Source: Ursus arctos
Lineage: Eukaryota; Chordata; Mammalia; Carnivora; Ursidae
Assembly: GCF_023065955.2 (NCBI RefSeq)
Contig: NW_026622764.1
Coordinates: forward strand, 74,765,333-74,829,332
DNA length: 64,000 nt
Direction of reading: 5' to 3'
The notes beneath the pieces were generated by a model, which was not told the origin of the DNA, searched no databases, and worked only from the letters and a program-made list of their open reading frames with translations. This document shows, in pieces, positions 22,741-34,204 of the stretch. The position numbers and the translations under genes are program-made. Positions within the stretch are counted from its first letter, which is position 1, and each line of letters starts with the position of its first letter.

Positions 22741-23089
22741 AGTGTATGACACCACGAGGTTTATATTAAACTTAGTCTTCTAACAGTCCGTTTCAAGGTG
22801 AGAATGCATAAGTTTGAGTATAAAAACTCAATGCTTTTATTCCCTCCCATTTTATGTTTTGATGTTACAATTTACATCTTTTTATATTGTGTGGGATTAA
22901 CAAATTATTGTAGCTGTGATTACTTTTAATTTTTTTGTCTTTCAACCTTTACACTAGAGTTATTTGTGATTTATACACTACCATAGCAATATTAGAGGGT
23001 TCTGAATTTGACTATATATTTGCTTTTACCAGTGAGTTTTATACTTTCATATGATTTTATTTTACTAGCTGGCATCCTTTCTTTTCAGC

Positions 23090-24020
23090 TTGAAGAACAC
23101 CCTTCAGCATTTCTTGTAAGGCAATTATAGTGGTAACAGGCTCCAGCTTCTGTTTGTATGGGAATGTCTATGTGTTCTTCAGTTCTGAAGAAAAGCTTCA
23201 GGATAAAATGTTCTTGGTTGTCAGCTTTTTTTTTTTCTCCAGAACTTTTAATATATTATCCCACTCTTTCTGGACCTGCAAGGATTCTGCTGAGACGTCT
23301 GCTTGTAGCCTTATATATGTTCCTTCATATGTGATGAGTTTCTTTTCTCTTGGTACTTTTAAGATTTTATCTTTGACTCTGATTTTTGATAGTTTTAATA
23401 TAATGTGTCTAGGTTAAGCCTTCCTTGAATTGAAGCTGACTGGGCATTCTTAAGCTTCATGACCATGGATGTCCATATCTTTCCCCATATTTGGGGATTT
23501 TTCAGCCATTACTTATTAAATAAGCTTTCTGTCCCATTCTATCTCTCTTACTCTTCTGGAACTCCCATAACTTGAGTATTTTTTTCTTTTGATGGTTTCT
23601 CTTGAGTCCCATAGGCTTTCTTCATTCCTTTTTTTTTTTTTTTTAAGCACTTTTTCCTTCTCTAACTAAATGCCTTCAAATGACCTCTTTGAGTTTGGTG
23701 ATTTTTTTCTTCTTGATTGAATCTGCTATTGTAGCTCTTTAAATTATTTTTTAGTTTATTCCTTGTATTCTTCAGCTCCAAAATTTCTGTTTAGTCCTTT
23801 GTCATATTTTCTGTCACTTTTTTGAGATTCTCATTTCGTTCTTGTATTTTTCTTGATTTTATTAAATTGTGTTCTCTCTTAGCCTGCTGAGCTTCGATAG
23901 AACAATTATTTTTAGTTCTTTGTCAGACAGTTCTTCTAACTCCCTTTCTTTGGGGTCAGTTACTAGAAGTTTATTGTATTCCTTTGGTTGAGTCATGTCT
24001 CTCTGACTTTGTATGATTCC
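23090..24020 (-). pseudogene. Old LINE-1 ORF1 remnant
   Basis: In reverse, the region follows old L1 ORF1: the C-terminal domain near 23100-23260 ('AAAATGTTCTTGGTTGTCAG'), the RRM near 23560 ('TCTGGAACTCCCATAACTTG'), and the coiled-coil from 23640 on. Stops and frameshifts abound. In a live element the product would bind L1 RNA. Confidence 0.7.
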
Positions 24021-25146
24021 GTAGCCTTACATAGGTGTCTGTGCATTTGAAGAAGCAGTCACTCTTCCAGGCTTTTAGGACACATTTCAGTAAGGAAATA
24101 CCTTCACATGCAGGTGGGGGCACATTGAGACTGGTGTGGAGTAGCAAGTATCAGGACATATGGCACATGTAGGGCCAGGGGTTTTGGTGTCTCTAGCTCA
24201 GGAATCTGGGGCCCATAACTTTGACAACTGCATGGTCCTTGGTACTGAGAACTAGAGAGGATCCTCAGTGGCTGCAAGGATTGTTGAGGCCAAAGCAATG
24301 TCTCAGGTGCATTGGTGAGGGACTAGGTCAGGTGACAGTGGTGGCTGGAGCCAGTGGTGTACACATGCTTTACTTTGAAGGTCAACTGTAACTACTTGTG
24401 TGGTGGTAGAGACTGGCTACAAGCACCCATGCAGTGGTAAGGGCCGGGGCAGGTGGCTGGGCCCAGAGTCAACTGTTGGCGGACATGCAGCTGCTAGGAC
24501 CATAGCTGGTAATGTGCCCTTACAGTTCAGGGGATGGGCATGGGCACGATGGTGGGGTCATCTGCATGCACTCAAACAGCAGCATGCCTGATCTGGCAGC
24601 ATGAGGGTGTTGTGGCCACACTGGATCCTGGAGCCTGAAGCTTCTGTGGTGAGTTGAGGAGAAACTCAGAAACCTAGAGTCTATGAGCACAAAAACCCGT
24701 GGCGCCTTCAGCACTGAATGCCACAACAGGTCTACAACTGCTGTGCTATTTATTGATTTCCTTAGTGGTGAAAGCTGCTGGAGCCCTCAACTGAATTGTC
24801 CACTGGAGTCCATGATGAGGTTCTCAGTAATGAAAGTTGTGGATACTCTAGCATCTGAAAGAGGTTCTCAGCGGTGAAGTATCCTGGGGTCCACTGCAGA
24901 GCAGACCACTGGGAACCATGGTCACTCTTGCTGTGTGCTTAATACTGGTAGCCCCTGCTCTTTTTTATTCCTAGTGAGTACCAATTCTTTTTTAAAAAAT
25001 ATCTGCATTCAATGCTGTCAGTTTACCTCTGAGCAATGTTTTCACCACATCTCACAAATTTTGATAAGTTTTGCTTTCATTTTCATTTTGTTCAAATGTT
25101 TTGAACTAAACATTTAATTTTCCTTGAGATTTCTTCAATTTTAATT

Positions 25147-25503
25147 TTAATGTTTTAAAACTTCTCTTGAGATTTCTTCTCTGACCCATTTAGAAGAATG
25201 TAGTTTAATGTCCAAGTATTTGGGGAATTTTCCAGCTATCTTCCTGTTAATGATTTCTAGTTGAATTCCATAGTATTCTGAGAGCAGACATTGCATGATT
25301 TCTGTGCTTCCAAATTGGTTAAGATGTGTTTTATGGCCCAGAATGTGATTTATCTTGGGTTGTATTCCATGTAAGCTTGAGAAGAATGAGTATTCTCTCT
25401 TGTTGGATGAAGTAGTCCATAGTGTCATTATATCCAGTTGATTGATGGTGTTGTTGAGTTCAACTATACACTTACTGATTCTTTGCCTGCTGGATCTGTC
25501 CAT
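25147..25503 (-). pseudogene. Open fragment of old LINE-1 endonuclease (118 codons)
   Basis: The frame includes 'NKREYSFFSSLHGIQPKINH' and 'ILGHKTHLNQFG', which correspond to the end of the L1 endonuclease domain (the 'SRIDHILGHK'-type segment), followed by 'QLEIINRKIAG'. It is a by-chance open stretch of a much longer dead ORF2, with no start context or remaining domains. Not a gene. Confidence 0.75.
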
Positions 25504-25917
25504 TCCTGAGGACAGGCCTTGAAGTCTTCAGGTCTACCAATGGATTAATCTATTTCTCCTTGCAGTTCTATCAATTTTTGTCACTTGTATGTTGATGCTT
25601 TTTTGTTAGTTAGGTGCATCCACTAAGGATTGTTATGTCTTCTTACAGTATTGACTATCTTTATCATTATGTAATGTCTCTCTTTATGCCTTATAATTTT
25701 TCTTGCTCTGAAGTCTGCTCTTTCTGAAATTATTATAACTATGCCAGCTTTCTTTAGATTAGTGAAAGTATGGTTTATCTTTCTCCATCTGTTTACTTTA
25801 ATCTATAAGCGCCTTTATATTTAAAGTGTGTTTCTTATAGACAACATAATTAGGTCCTGTTTTTTGGTTCACTCTGGCAATCTGTCTTCTTTTTTTTTTT
25901 TTTTAATTTGAATAGTT

Positions 25918-26325
25918 GACACTTTTCCAAAGAAGATCTACAGATGGCCAACAGACACATGAAAAGTTGCTCAACATCTCTAATCATCAGGGAAATGCAA
26001 ATCAAAACCACAATGAGATATCATCTTAACACCTGTCAGAATGGCTAAAATCAAAAAGACAAGAAATAACAAGTGTTGGTGAGGATGTGGAGAAAAAGGG
26101 ACCCTCAGACACTGTTGGTGGCAATGTAAATTGGTACAGCTACCATGGAAACAATTTGCAGGTTCCTCAAAAAATTAAAAATAGAAACACCATATGATCC
26201 AATGATTCCACTGCTAAGTATTTATCTATTACACAGCCATTAAAAAAGTGAGATTGTGCCACTTGCACCAACATGAATGGACCTAGAGAGTATTACACTA
26301 AGTGAAATAAGACTGAAAATGACTG
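25918..26325 (+). mobile_element. LINE-1 ORF2 C-terminal fragment, sense
   Basis: 'CACTTTTCCAAAGAAGATCT' through 'CAAATCAAAACCACAATGAG' (26000) and 'ACCTAGAGAGTATTACACTA' (26281) is the end of L1 ORF2 in sense. It stops before the 3' UTR and has no A tail. A T run of about 16 lies just before it (25890-25905), so it may be the inverted part of a minus-strand insertion. The host L1M resumes at about 26330. Confidence 0.85.
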
Positions 26326-26768
26326 GTATATTGGTATATTTAGACCATTGACATCTAAAGTGATTATTGACATAGTTAGATCAGTATCTGTTATATTCGT
26401 TATTGCTTTCTAGTCACCACTCTTATTTATTCCTATTTTTGCCTTTTGCCTTTTCCTTCTTAACCACTTTGTGGATAGTACAAGTATCTTAGAATAACAA
26501 AATATGCCCCATTCTTGCTTCTCATCCTTTGTACCATCACAGTCATTACACTCATCCATTAGCATACTTGTGTGTATATAAACATAAGCCACATAGTTAA
26601 ACACATTTTTGTTATTATTTTGAACAAACTGTTATCTGTTAGATCAAGACTAAGACAAATAAAAGTTTTTATTTGACTTTGACTTCTTCATTTTTCAATA
26701 ACTTCCTTTCTCTGTGTAGATCCAAGTATCTGACCTCTATAATTTTCCTTCTCTCTAAAGGAATTCTT

Positions 26769-26970
26769 GGGGTGCCTAGGTGATGCAGTTGGTTAAATGT
26801 CTGACTCTTTGTTTTGGATGAGGTCTTGAGTTCAAGGTCTTGGGATCAAGCCCTGTGTCAGGCTCCGCATTGGGTGTGGAGTCTGCTTGGGATTCTCTCT
26901 CTCCCTCTCCCTCTGCCCCTGCCCCCCTGCACTCACTCTCTCTCTCTCATAATAAATAAACTTAAAAAAA
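26769..26970 (+). mobile_element. Can-SINE, sense (first of a tail-to-tail pair)
   Basis: Head 'GGGGTGCCTAGGTGATGCAG', diverged body with 'TTGGGATCAAGCCCTGTGTC', CT-rich stretch, and tail 'AATAAATAAACTTAAAAAAA'. The flank GGAATTCTT (26760-26768) matches GAAATTCTT (27175-27183) beyond the second SINE, which suggests that the second copy landed in the tail of this one. Confidence 0.9.
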
Positions 26971-27150
26971 GATTTTATTTATTTATTTGACAGAGAAAGT
27001 GAGAGAGTACAAGCTGGGGGAGCAATAAGAGAGGGAGAAGCAGGCTCCCTGCCGAGCAGGGAGCCCAACGTGGAGCTCAATCTCAGGACCTTGAGATCAT
27101 GAGCTGAGCTGAAGGCAGACGCTTAATCATCTGAGCCATCCAGGTGCCCC
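26971..27150 (-). mobile_element. Can-SINE, antisense, inserted in the tail of the preceding SINE
   Basis: Starts 'GATTTTATTTATTTATTTGA' and ends 'GAGCCATCCAGGTGCCCC', the reverse of the SINE head. Flanks AAATAAACTTAAAAAAA (26954-26970) and AAATAAAACTTTTTAAAAAA (27154-27173) look like an imperfect duplication of the older SINE's tail. Confidence 0.9.
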
Positions 27151-27815
27151 GATAAATAAAACTTTTTAAAAAATGAAATTCTTATATTTCTTACAAGTCA
27201 GATATACTGGCAACACATTCTTTCATGGTTGGTTTGTCTGAGAAAGTGCTTGTTTCTTCATTTTTTGAAGGATAATTTTATAGAACTCTAGGTTGGCAGT
27301 TTTGTTTTGTTTCTTCTCAACATTCAAAATACTTCACTCCAGCTTTTCTACCTTGCAATGTTTCTGAGGAAGTCAGACGTGATTTTTATTCTTGCTCCTC
27401 CATAGGTAAGATGTATTTTCCTCTGACTTCTTTCAAAAATGTTTTTCCTATCTTCGGTTTTCTGAAGTTTGAATATGTATGTAGAAGTTTTAGCATATAT
27501 CCTGTTTCCTGTTCTCTGAGCTTCCTGGATCTGTGTTTTGATGCCTGACATTAATTGAAGTAATTCTCTGTCATTGTTGCTTCAAATATTTCTTCTGGTT
27601 TGTTCTCTCTTCTTCTGGTACTCCCATTAAGCATATGTTATACCTTTTGTAGATGTCCCACTCTGGGGTTTTCTTCTTCAGAAAAAGTTTTCTCCTTGCT
27701 TTTCAGTTTTGAAAATTTCTACTATCATATCCTCAAACTCAGAGATTTTTTTTCCCCATCAACTTTGTCCAGTCTACTAATGAACTTATCCAAAATATTC
27801 TTCATTTCTGTTAGT

Positions 27816-28015
27816 GGTTTTTTTTTTAAGATTTTATTTATTTATTCGACAGAGAGAGAGAGAGCCAGTGAGAGAGGGAACACAAGCAGGGGGAGTGGGA
27901 GAGGAAGAAGCAGGCTCATAGTGGAGGAGCCTGATGTGGGGCTCAATCCCATAATGCCGGGATCACGCCCTGAGCCGAAGGCAGACGCTTAACCGCTGTG
28001 CCACCCAGGCGCCCC
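27816..28015 (-). mobile_element. Can-SINE, bear/panda-type subfamily, antisense, with TSD
   Basis: Starts with a T run and 'AAGATTTTATTTATTTATTC' and ends 'CCGCTGTGCCACCCAGGCGC', the reverse of the 'GGCACAGCGG' head. The TSD CTGTTAGT is exact at 27808-27815 and 28016-28023. Well preserved. The 130-codon frame across it is spurious. Confidence 0.96.
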
Positions 28016-28960
28016 CTGTTAGTATTTTTGATCTCCATTATTTGTTTTTGATTTTTCTTAGATTTTTCATCTCTTTGTTTACATTTTTATGTTTTTTGCA
28101 TGTTACCTACTTTTTCCATTAAAACCCTTAGCATATTAATCATAATTTTAAAAATGTCTACCATATGTAACTCTGGTCCTGATGCTTGTTCTGTCTCTTC
28201 AAGTTGTATTTTTTACTTTAATTTTTTGCTGAAAGTTGGACATGAGGTACTAGATAAAAGAAACTGAGTAAATTGACCTTCAGTAATGTAGAGGTAAGGT
28301 GCAGGAAAGGGGAGCATTCTCTAGTCTGTGCCCAGGTCTCAGTCTTTTGGTGAGCCCATGTCCCTAGAATGTGAACCTCTCCATTGCTCCTCAAGTTCCT
28401 CCACCTCATGTGGGAAAGGATGGCTAGAGGGACCTGGAGTTGGATATTTCTTTTTCCCATATGGAAGGCCACAAGTAGTTGGAGTTGGCAATTTCCCTTC
28501 TTCAGGTCACTTAGCCTCTGATAAAATCCCGGCTGGTTAGGCTCTGGCTAACTAGTTTCTCCTGAGGGCAGACCTTGATCAGAAAAACAAGGGCTCTGGC
28601 TTGTTTCAAAATGATTTCTTTCTCCTCCCCTTGCCAGAAGCATGAGGGGATTTTTCTCTGATATTTACTATAAAAATGTGGAGTTAAAATCCACAAAACT
28701 GTGAGACTGCCCCTAATGCTGGCTGCCCCTGGAGTTTTGTCTCAGACTTGTCCACACTAGGCTTCCAGTAATCATCAATTACAGTTTAGGGATTCCTACT
28801 CCTACCCTGATTCCCTTCGAGGCTTCTGCTCTGATAAGGTTCGGTTCTCTGTATCTGTCTGTCTCTCCCATCTGGGGAACAGGCATTTTGCTGTGACCTC
28901 ACTTCTCTGACAAATCTAAGAAGAGTTACTAATGTTTTACTTCATTCAGCTTTTTACTTG

Positions 28961-29849
28961 GGATAAAATGACAACTTCTGAGCTTCTTATATGTTGGAAA
29001 CTGTAAGCCTCTGCTTTCTCTTTATTGACATTTACGTGGTGCATCTCTGCCCGTACTTTTATTGGCAGACTTTCTGATCACATTGATTTAGGTGTGCTTC
29101 TTGGGAAAGAATGAAATATTCTAATTAGAAATTTTGTTTTTCTTTAACGTGTGATTGCTGCTCATTTAGCTCATTTGTATTATTGCCATGACCAATGTGT
29201 TTTGGTTTCAGATTTATAGTTATAATTTTAATATACTATGTGATCACCCTTCTCTGTTTGATTTTCTTAATGAAGTCCTGATAATCACGAAAGTCTATTT
29301 TTTTGTTCTGGAAGTAACCACTAGTATTAGAATCATGTATTAGAATAATATAGTTAGTTCAAGCTTTATTTTCTTTTATTTTCTGAACTCCAATCAGTTG
29401 TGAAATCATCTCATTTCTTATTTCTCTTTTTCTTATTTTCTATCACCCAATTTCAGACAACAGTATTATTTCTCTTAGTGTCCATCCTTTACCTCTGTGA
29501 ATTTTGAGTATTATATGAGCTACGATCTTTGTCTCTCCACTATTAGAGATGAAGCAATCATCACATTTTACGTCTCAGGATCTTTTCCCCTCCTAATTTT
29601 TGTTTGTTGTACATTTTCTGCATTCTCAATATAACATTTACGTTATTTTCCTTAACTACCATATTTCTGTTGGTTCTATAGACACATATAATTTTTGCTT
29701 GCTTTCATTCCTATGGTTGCAAGGCAGTTTCCCTAATTATTTTCTTACTTTTCTGAAAGGTCTGGCATTTACAGAGAACTCACCTTCAGTTTCACTAATA
29801 AGGGCTCATAGGAACACTATTATCTGAATTCTTTTGTAGTCAACCCAGT
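28961..29849. other. Unassigned T-rich stretch between old LINE-1s
   Basis: Could be further decayed L1, but I cannot place it. No gene. Small frames are unremarkable. Confidence 0.45.
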
Positions 29850-32800
29850 TTGCTTGTTGCTTTTATGCTTTAAGAATACTTTAAGGGTAACCTGTGTTAT
29901 TTTGTTTTCCCTTGAAGTTTCCCAGAGCCACCTCTCCAGTGCCTTCATACCAATTAGGAAATGGGGCTCTATCCCAGCAGATGCAGCCCTGTGTGCACAG
30001 TGCTTGGTGAGGAGAAGAATGAGAAAGGTCACAGACATGAGACAGATACTGTTCTTTATGCTACTTCCAGTTCTGTCTTCATTTCTGAGATTTTTTTTTT
30101 TTTACCTATTTCTTTCTTAAAATTGCTCAACATTGTCATGGTGTATTATCATTTTTATATAGCATTGGATTATATTTGTTTATGTTTCATTTAGGATTTT
30201 CTAGAAATTTGTTTTTGTTTTTGTTTTGTTAATAAGAAAATATGCTTCTTTTTCTATGTAGCTTAATTCCACTGTGGCATAGACACATTTTGTATGATTT
30301 TAAAATTATACGAGGCGAGACTTGCCTTATGGCCCAGAAAATGGCCAATTTCAGTAAATATCTCAAGTGCCTTGAAAAGTTAAGTTCAGTGTTTCAGACG
30401 TATGAATTAGGTCAACTTTGTTAGGCATGTTATTTAAATATTCTATGTATGACTTTTTTTTCTGTTTCATTAATAATTAAGAGTAGCGTAACAAAGACTC
30501 TTTCTATGATTATGGACCTGTCCTCTTCTACTTTCAGTTCTTTCAGTTTTTATTTTATATATTTTAAGATTATTTTGTTAGCTTCAAACAAATTCACAAT
30601 TATATCCACTTAGTAGGCTGGCCATTTTTTTCCTTATGAAATATCTCTCATACTGCTTCTCACCTGAAAGTCAGCTTTGTCTGCTATTAGTACAATCATA
30701 ACAGCTTGTTTTGGTTGGTCTTTACATAATATCATTCACATCCTTTTACTTTTAACATTTGTGTACTTATATTTAAAGCATATCTCTTATAAACAACATA
30801 TATTTGAGAATTTTAAAATTTTTAAATCCTTCCCTTTTAATTGAAACATTTTACCTAACATTGCATCTATGAACTATTTACTATTTATCCTCTACTATTT
30901 ACTATTTTATTACTCTATTGAATTACTTAAGTTATTCAAATAGTTATGATTCTATTCTTTATTTCAGTTTTTCCTCTCTGTAGTCTTATTAGTATTACTC
31001 TGTAGGTTACAAAATAAACCCTAAATGGAATAGGGCTGCTCTAAATAATAAGTACTTTTTACCCTTCTACATCAATACAAAGTTGAATTCCATTAACTCC
31101 TTCTACTTTTAGTATTACTAATGTCATGTACTTTAACTTTACACATTTTCGAGTGTATCATATTATTACTATGTTTTAGAGAAAAATCACCATTTAGATT
31201 TACCCAAATTTTCACTTTTTTAAAAATTGTTCTTCATTTCTTTCTGTACTTCCATGTTTGTACCATCATCCAATTGCTTGAAGAGCTCCTTGATTATGTC
31301 TTTCATTGCAGGTTTGCTACCAATAAATAAATCCTCCCAGCTTCTGCATACCTAAAGGATTTATTTTCAAATAATTGTTTTTGCTAAATAAAAGATTCTA
31401 TATTGATAATTATTTTCTTTCAGCATATTAAAGTTGTCATTTCATTTTCTTCATGCTTAGATAATTTCTGTTGAGAATTCAGCTCTCAACTGCTCTTTTT
31501 AAGGTAATGTGTCTATTTCCCCTTGGATGCTTTACAAATTTTCCTCTTGTCTTTTAGCATATTTACTATGTTGCTAATTTGCAGATGTATGTGCTTTTTT
31601 TTGTTTCTTTTTAATTTAACTTGCTTGAGGTCTATAGTTTTTTTTAATCTTTAGCTTGTGTCTTTCAATAGTTTTGAAAATTCTCAGCTCTTATGTCCCC
31701 AAATACTACTTCTATTCCATGGTCTCTCCCCATCTGGAACTGCAGATATAACATTTTAGATCCTTCACAATGTCTTTTATGTATTTTCTATACTGTTTTT
31801 CTTTCATTTTTAAAATTTCTTTCTGGGTGGCTCAGTTGGTTAGGCACCTGCCTTCAGCTCAAGTCATGATCTCAGGGTCCTGGGATGGAGCCCCGCATCA
31901 GGCTCCCTGCTCAGCGGGGAGCCTGCTTCTCTCTCTGCCCCTCCCAGCCACTCATGCTCTCTCTCTCTCTCAAATAAATAAATAAAATCTAAGGGGAAAA
32001 AAAAACCTTCTTTCTGTCTTTCACAGGAGGGTCTTTTCTCCAGACCTATCCTCCACCTTATTCGCCCACTGTCTTGTGTCTGATATGCTGCTGAAACTAA
32101 GTTGCTGATTTCAGTTGTCTTATTTTATAGCTCTATAACTTCAATTTGATTCTGTTGAATAGGTCCCCATTATCTGACAAAAACTTCCATCTTATCATTT
32201 ATTTACTTGAACAAATTAATCCAGTAACTCTATCACCTGTGGAGCTGCTGCTAGTTTCTATTTTTTCTCTTGGTTTTTGATTACCTGGTTTTATCTCCTA
32301 AGAGCTTGATAATAAACTCCTGAATGGAGGATACTCTGTGCAAATACAGAGACATGACAGATATTACCTTCATTTAGGGCTTATTTCCTTTTATTTAGAA
32401 GGTCAGCTAGAATAGGGACAGATTAACTCAATCCATTCTAGGATGGATGTTTCAAACTGGGTTTCTATCCTAGTAATGGTAATCTATTTCTAATTTTCCC
32501 TTCCCCTACAAAATAGTCTTTTAAGGATTTCATCCAAAAGCTCTTAGTGTTGTACACCCCCTCCTCTTTATCTTGTTCTGAGCTTCTGTGTTTGCATTCT
32601 CAGCCAAATGCTTCCTTACCTGATTTGACTTGCATGGAATTGTCACTGTAGTTCTGCTTGATTTCTTGGCCTCTCGCCCTCCCCCATCTCCCCTAATCCT
32701 TACCCAGCTTAAGAATTAGCAAATGCCTCCATGAAAAATAACAGGCTCAGCTCTCTATGCTTACCTTTTTTTCTGGCTTTTCTCTTCCCAAATTCAGGTT

Positions 32801-33115
32801 GCCTTATTACCTCTAGATTTCAACATTTATTTCCCATACCTGTGAAATTTCTGTAGTTCTTTGCTGCTGCTTTCACCTTATCCTCTCAGTCTCACACCCT
32901 TAGAAATTGGCAGGTCCCTAGAGGAGAAAATTGGTAAGTCACATTAAACTCACCTCAATGCCATTCCCCACTCTGAGCTTCTCCATCACTCAAGTTGTAG
33001 GTGTCTTGGCTGTTCTCTAGTGCCTTCAGAAGATCATTGCTTCTGTTTCAATTTTATCAGCATTTTATGGTGTTCCAGGATGGTTAGTCTAGTAAAAATC
33101 TATACCATCATAGCC
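29850..33115 (-). mobile_element. Second old LINE-1/HAL1-type element, antisense
   Basis: Right to left: 5' UTR-like block (33115-32020), ORF1-like (31810-31240), junction region, and endonuclease-like ORF2 (30830-30240, with 'TTATGGCCCAGAAAATGGCC' at 30330 and 'CTGAAAGTCAGCTTTGTCTG' at 30665). The overall plan equals the element at 25000-28960, but the copies differ too much to be a recent duplication. A SINE splits it at 31825. 29850-30200 is uncertain. Confidence 0.55.
31825..32007 (+). mobile_element. Can-SINE, sense, 5'-truncated, with TSD
   Basis: Begins at 'GGGTGGCTCAGTTGGTTAGG', lacking about the first ten bases of the head. The body 'GGGATGGAGCCCCGCATCAG' and an AATAAATAAATAAAATCT tail follow. 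TSD TTCTTTCT at 31817-31824 and 32008-32015. Confidence 0.93.
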
Positions 33116-33149
33116 AAAGGCAAAGACGCTGACCACTCCATGCCAGTTC

Positions 33150-33700
33150 TGTTGCTAGCACCTGCATGTGAATCCCCATCATATATCACTTGGAATATGG
33201 CATAGCCTCACAATGGCTCACTCTGCTTTTACAGTCTATTCTCAGCAGAGAAGCCAGGGTGATAGCACAAAAACATAGACTTCTGGGGGACTTGATTAAA
33301 AAAAATGTCTATGAGGCCTTAAATAATACCCTCTCCCCCCAGAGTACTACTATTCCCCACCCTACCCTGCTTCAGGCACACTGGTTTCCTGGCTGTTTCT
33401 GAAACACCAGGTACCTTTCCACATTAGAATCTTCAAATGAGCTAATTCCTCTTCCTTGAATATCTTTCCCCCCACGTGGTTCATGGCTAATTTCTTCATC
33501 TCCTTCAAGTCTTTGCTTCCTCATGCTTCCCAAGACTGGTACTTTTGACTACCCTCAACTAATCCCCCTCTCTTTTTTTTCTTCATCTACAATATTGACC
33601 ACTTTCTAGCATAACATGAAATTTGCTGTTCCTCTTATTTATTGCTTTTCTCTCCATCTAAATCCTATCTTATTCCTGTCTAGAGAGGTAACTCTAGGGG
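33150..33700 (+). mobile_element. L2 3' region, sense
   Basis: In order: 'GCAGAGAAGCCAGGGTGATA' at 33246, 'CTTCAGGCACACTGGTTTCC' at 33371, 'CTTCATCTCCTTCAAGTCTT' near 33495, and the later Pro/Ser-like C-rich segment. This is the L2 3' part. Diverged, with no open frame of interest. Confidence 0.75.
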
Positions 33701-33839
33701 CACTAGATTCTGTGCTTTTAAAAATGATATATTCCAAGCATTTGGAATAATAGTAGAAGTACTCAAATATAAGATGAATGGTGAACACATAGAAATATTT
33801 TGGTAGAGAAGGGCAATCAAAATAATCTAATAATTATGA

Positions 33840-33944
33840 AATTTAATTCATTCATTATTTATTGAGTATTCACTATGTACCAAGGTACTAAAATAATAAC
33901 AATAATAAACAATATAGGCTCTTGAAGCTTAAAAACCTTTATCT
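33840..33944 (-). mobile_element. L2 3' end, antisense, short
   Basis: 'TTCATTCATTATTTATTGAG' followed by 'CACTATGTACCAAGGTACT' is the reverse of the L2 terminal region. A SINE follows directly. Confidence 0.65.
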
Positions 33945-33960
33945 AAAAGAAATGTATATG

Positions 33961-34145
33961 GGGGCGCCTGGGTGGCTCAGTTAGTTAAGCATCTGCCTTC
34001 AGCTCAGGTCATGATCCCAGAGTCCTAGGATCAAGCCCCACATCGGGCTCCCTGCTCAGCCAAGAGCCTGTGTCTCTCTCTCCCTCTGATGCTCCTCCAG
34101 CTTGTGTGCTTTCTCTGTCAAATAAATAAATAAAGTCTCAAAAAA
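33961..34145 (+). mobile_element. Can-SINE, sense, with TSD
   Basis: Head 'GGGGCGCCTGGGTGGCTCAG', body 'AGGATCAAGCCCCACATCGG', AATAAATAAATAAAGTCTC tail and A run. The target repeat AAAAGAAATGTATATG (33945-33960) matches AAAAGAAATTTATATG (34146-34161) with one mismatch over 16 bases. Confidence 0.96.
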
Positions 34146-34204
34146 AAAAGAAATTTATATGTTCGTATACACAATGTGTATGTATATGAAGTTATTATAT
34201 ACTT

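Larger units (their letters stand above)
20770..24960 (-). mobile_element. Near-complete old LINE-1 (L1MA-like), antisense, with nested inserts
   Basis: Going right to left, the minus strand reads 5' UTR (24960-24060, GC-richer), ORF1 (24060-23090), a linker, the middle to the end of ORF2 (22740-21730, then 21500-21380), and the 3' UTR to 20770. Signature phrases include the reverse of 'CAATAAAACTTTATAT'-type UTR and 'GCCATTGGAATTTTGATAGA' at 22652. The endonuclease part is missing or unrecognisable. A SINE (21198) and an AT microsatellite (21505) interrupt it. No frame is open. Confidence 0.75.
25000..28960 (-). mobile_element. Old LINE-1 (L1M), antisense, with four nested insertions
   Basis: From right to left the minus strand reads a 5' UTR-like GC-richer block (28960-28200), ORF1 (28200-27180 with 'GGTACTCCCATTAAGCATAT' at 27618), the ORF1-ORF2 junction (26750-26330) and the ORF2 endonuclease (25900-25000). 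Inserts at 25918, 26769, 26971 and 27816 interrupt it. The reverse-transcriptase part is absent. Subfamily not resolved. Confidence 0.65.

Noticed and set aside
24060..24960. GC-richer block as a possible CpG-island promoter
   Set aside because: It lies exactly where the 5' UTR of the antisense old L1 is expected, and CpGs are few.
27600..27992. 130-codon frame
   Set aside because: Its last third is the antisense SINE at 27816 and the first part is antisense L1 ORF1.
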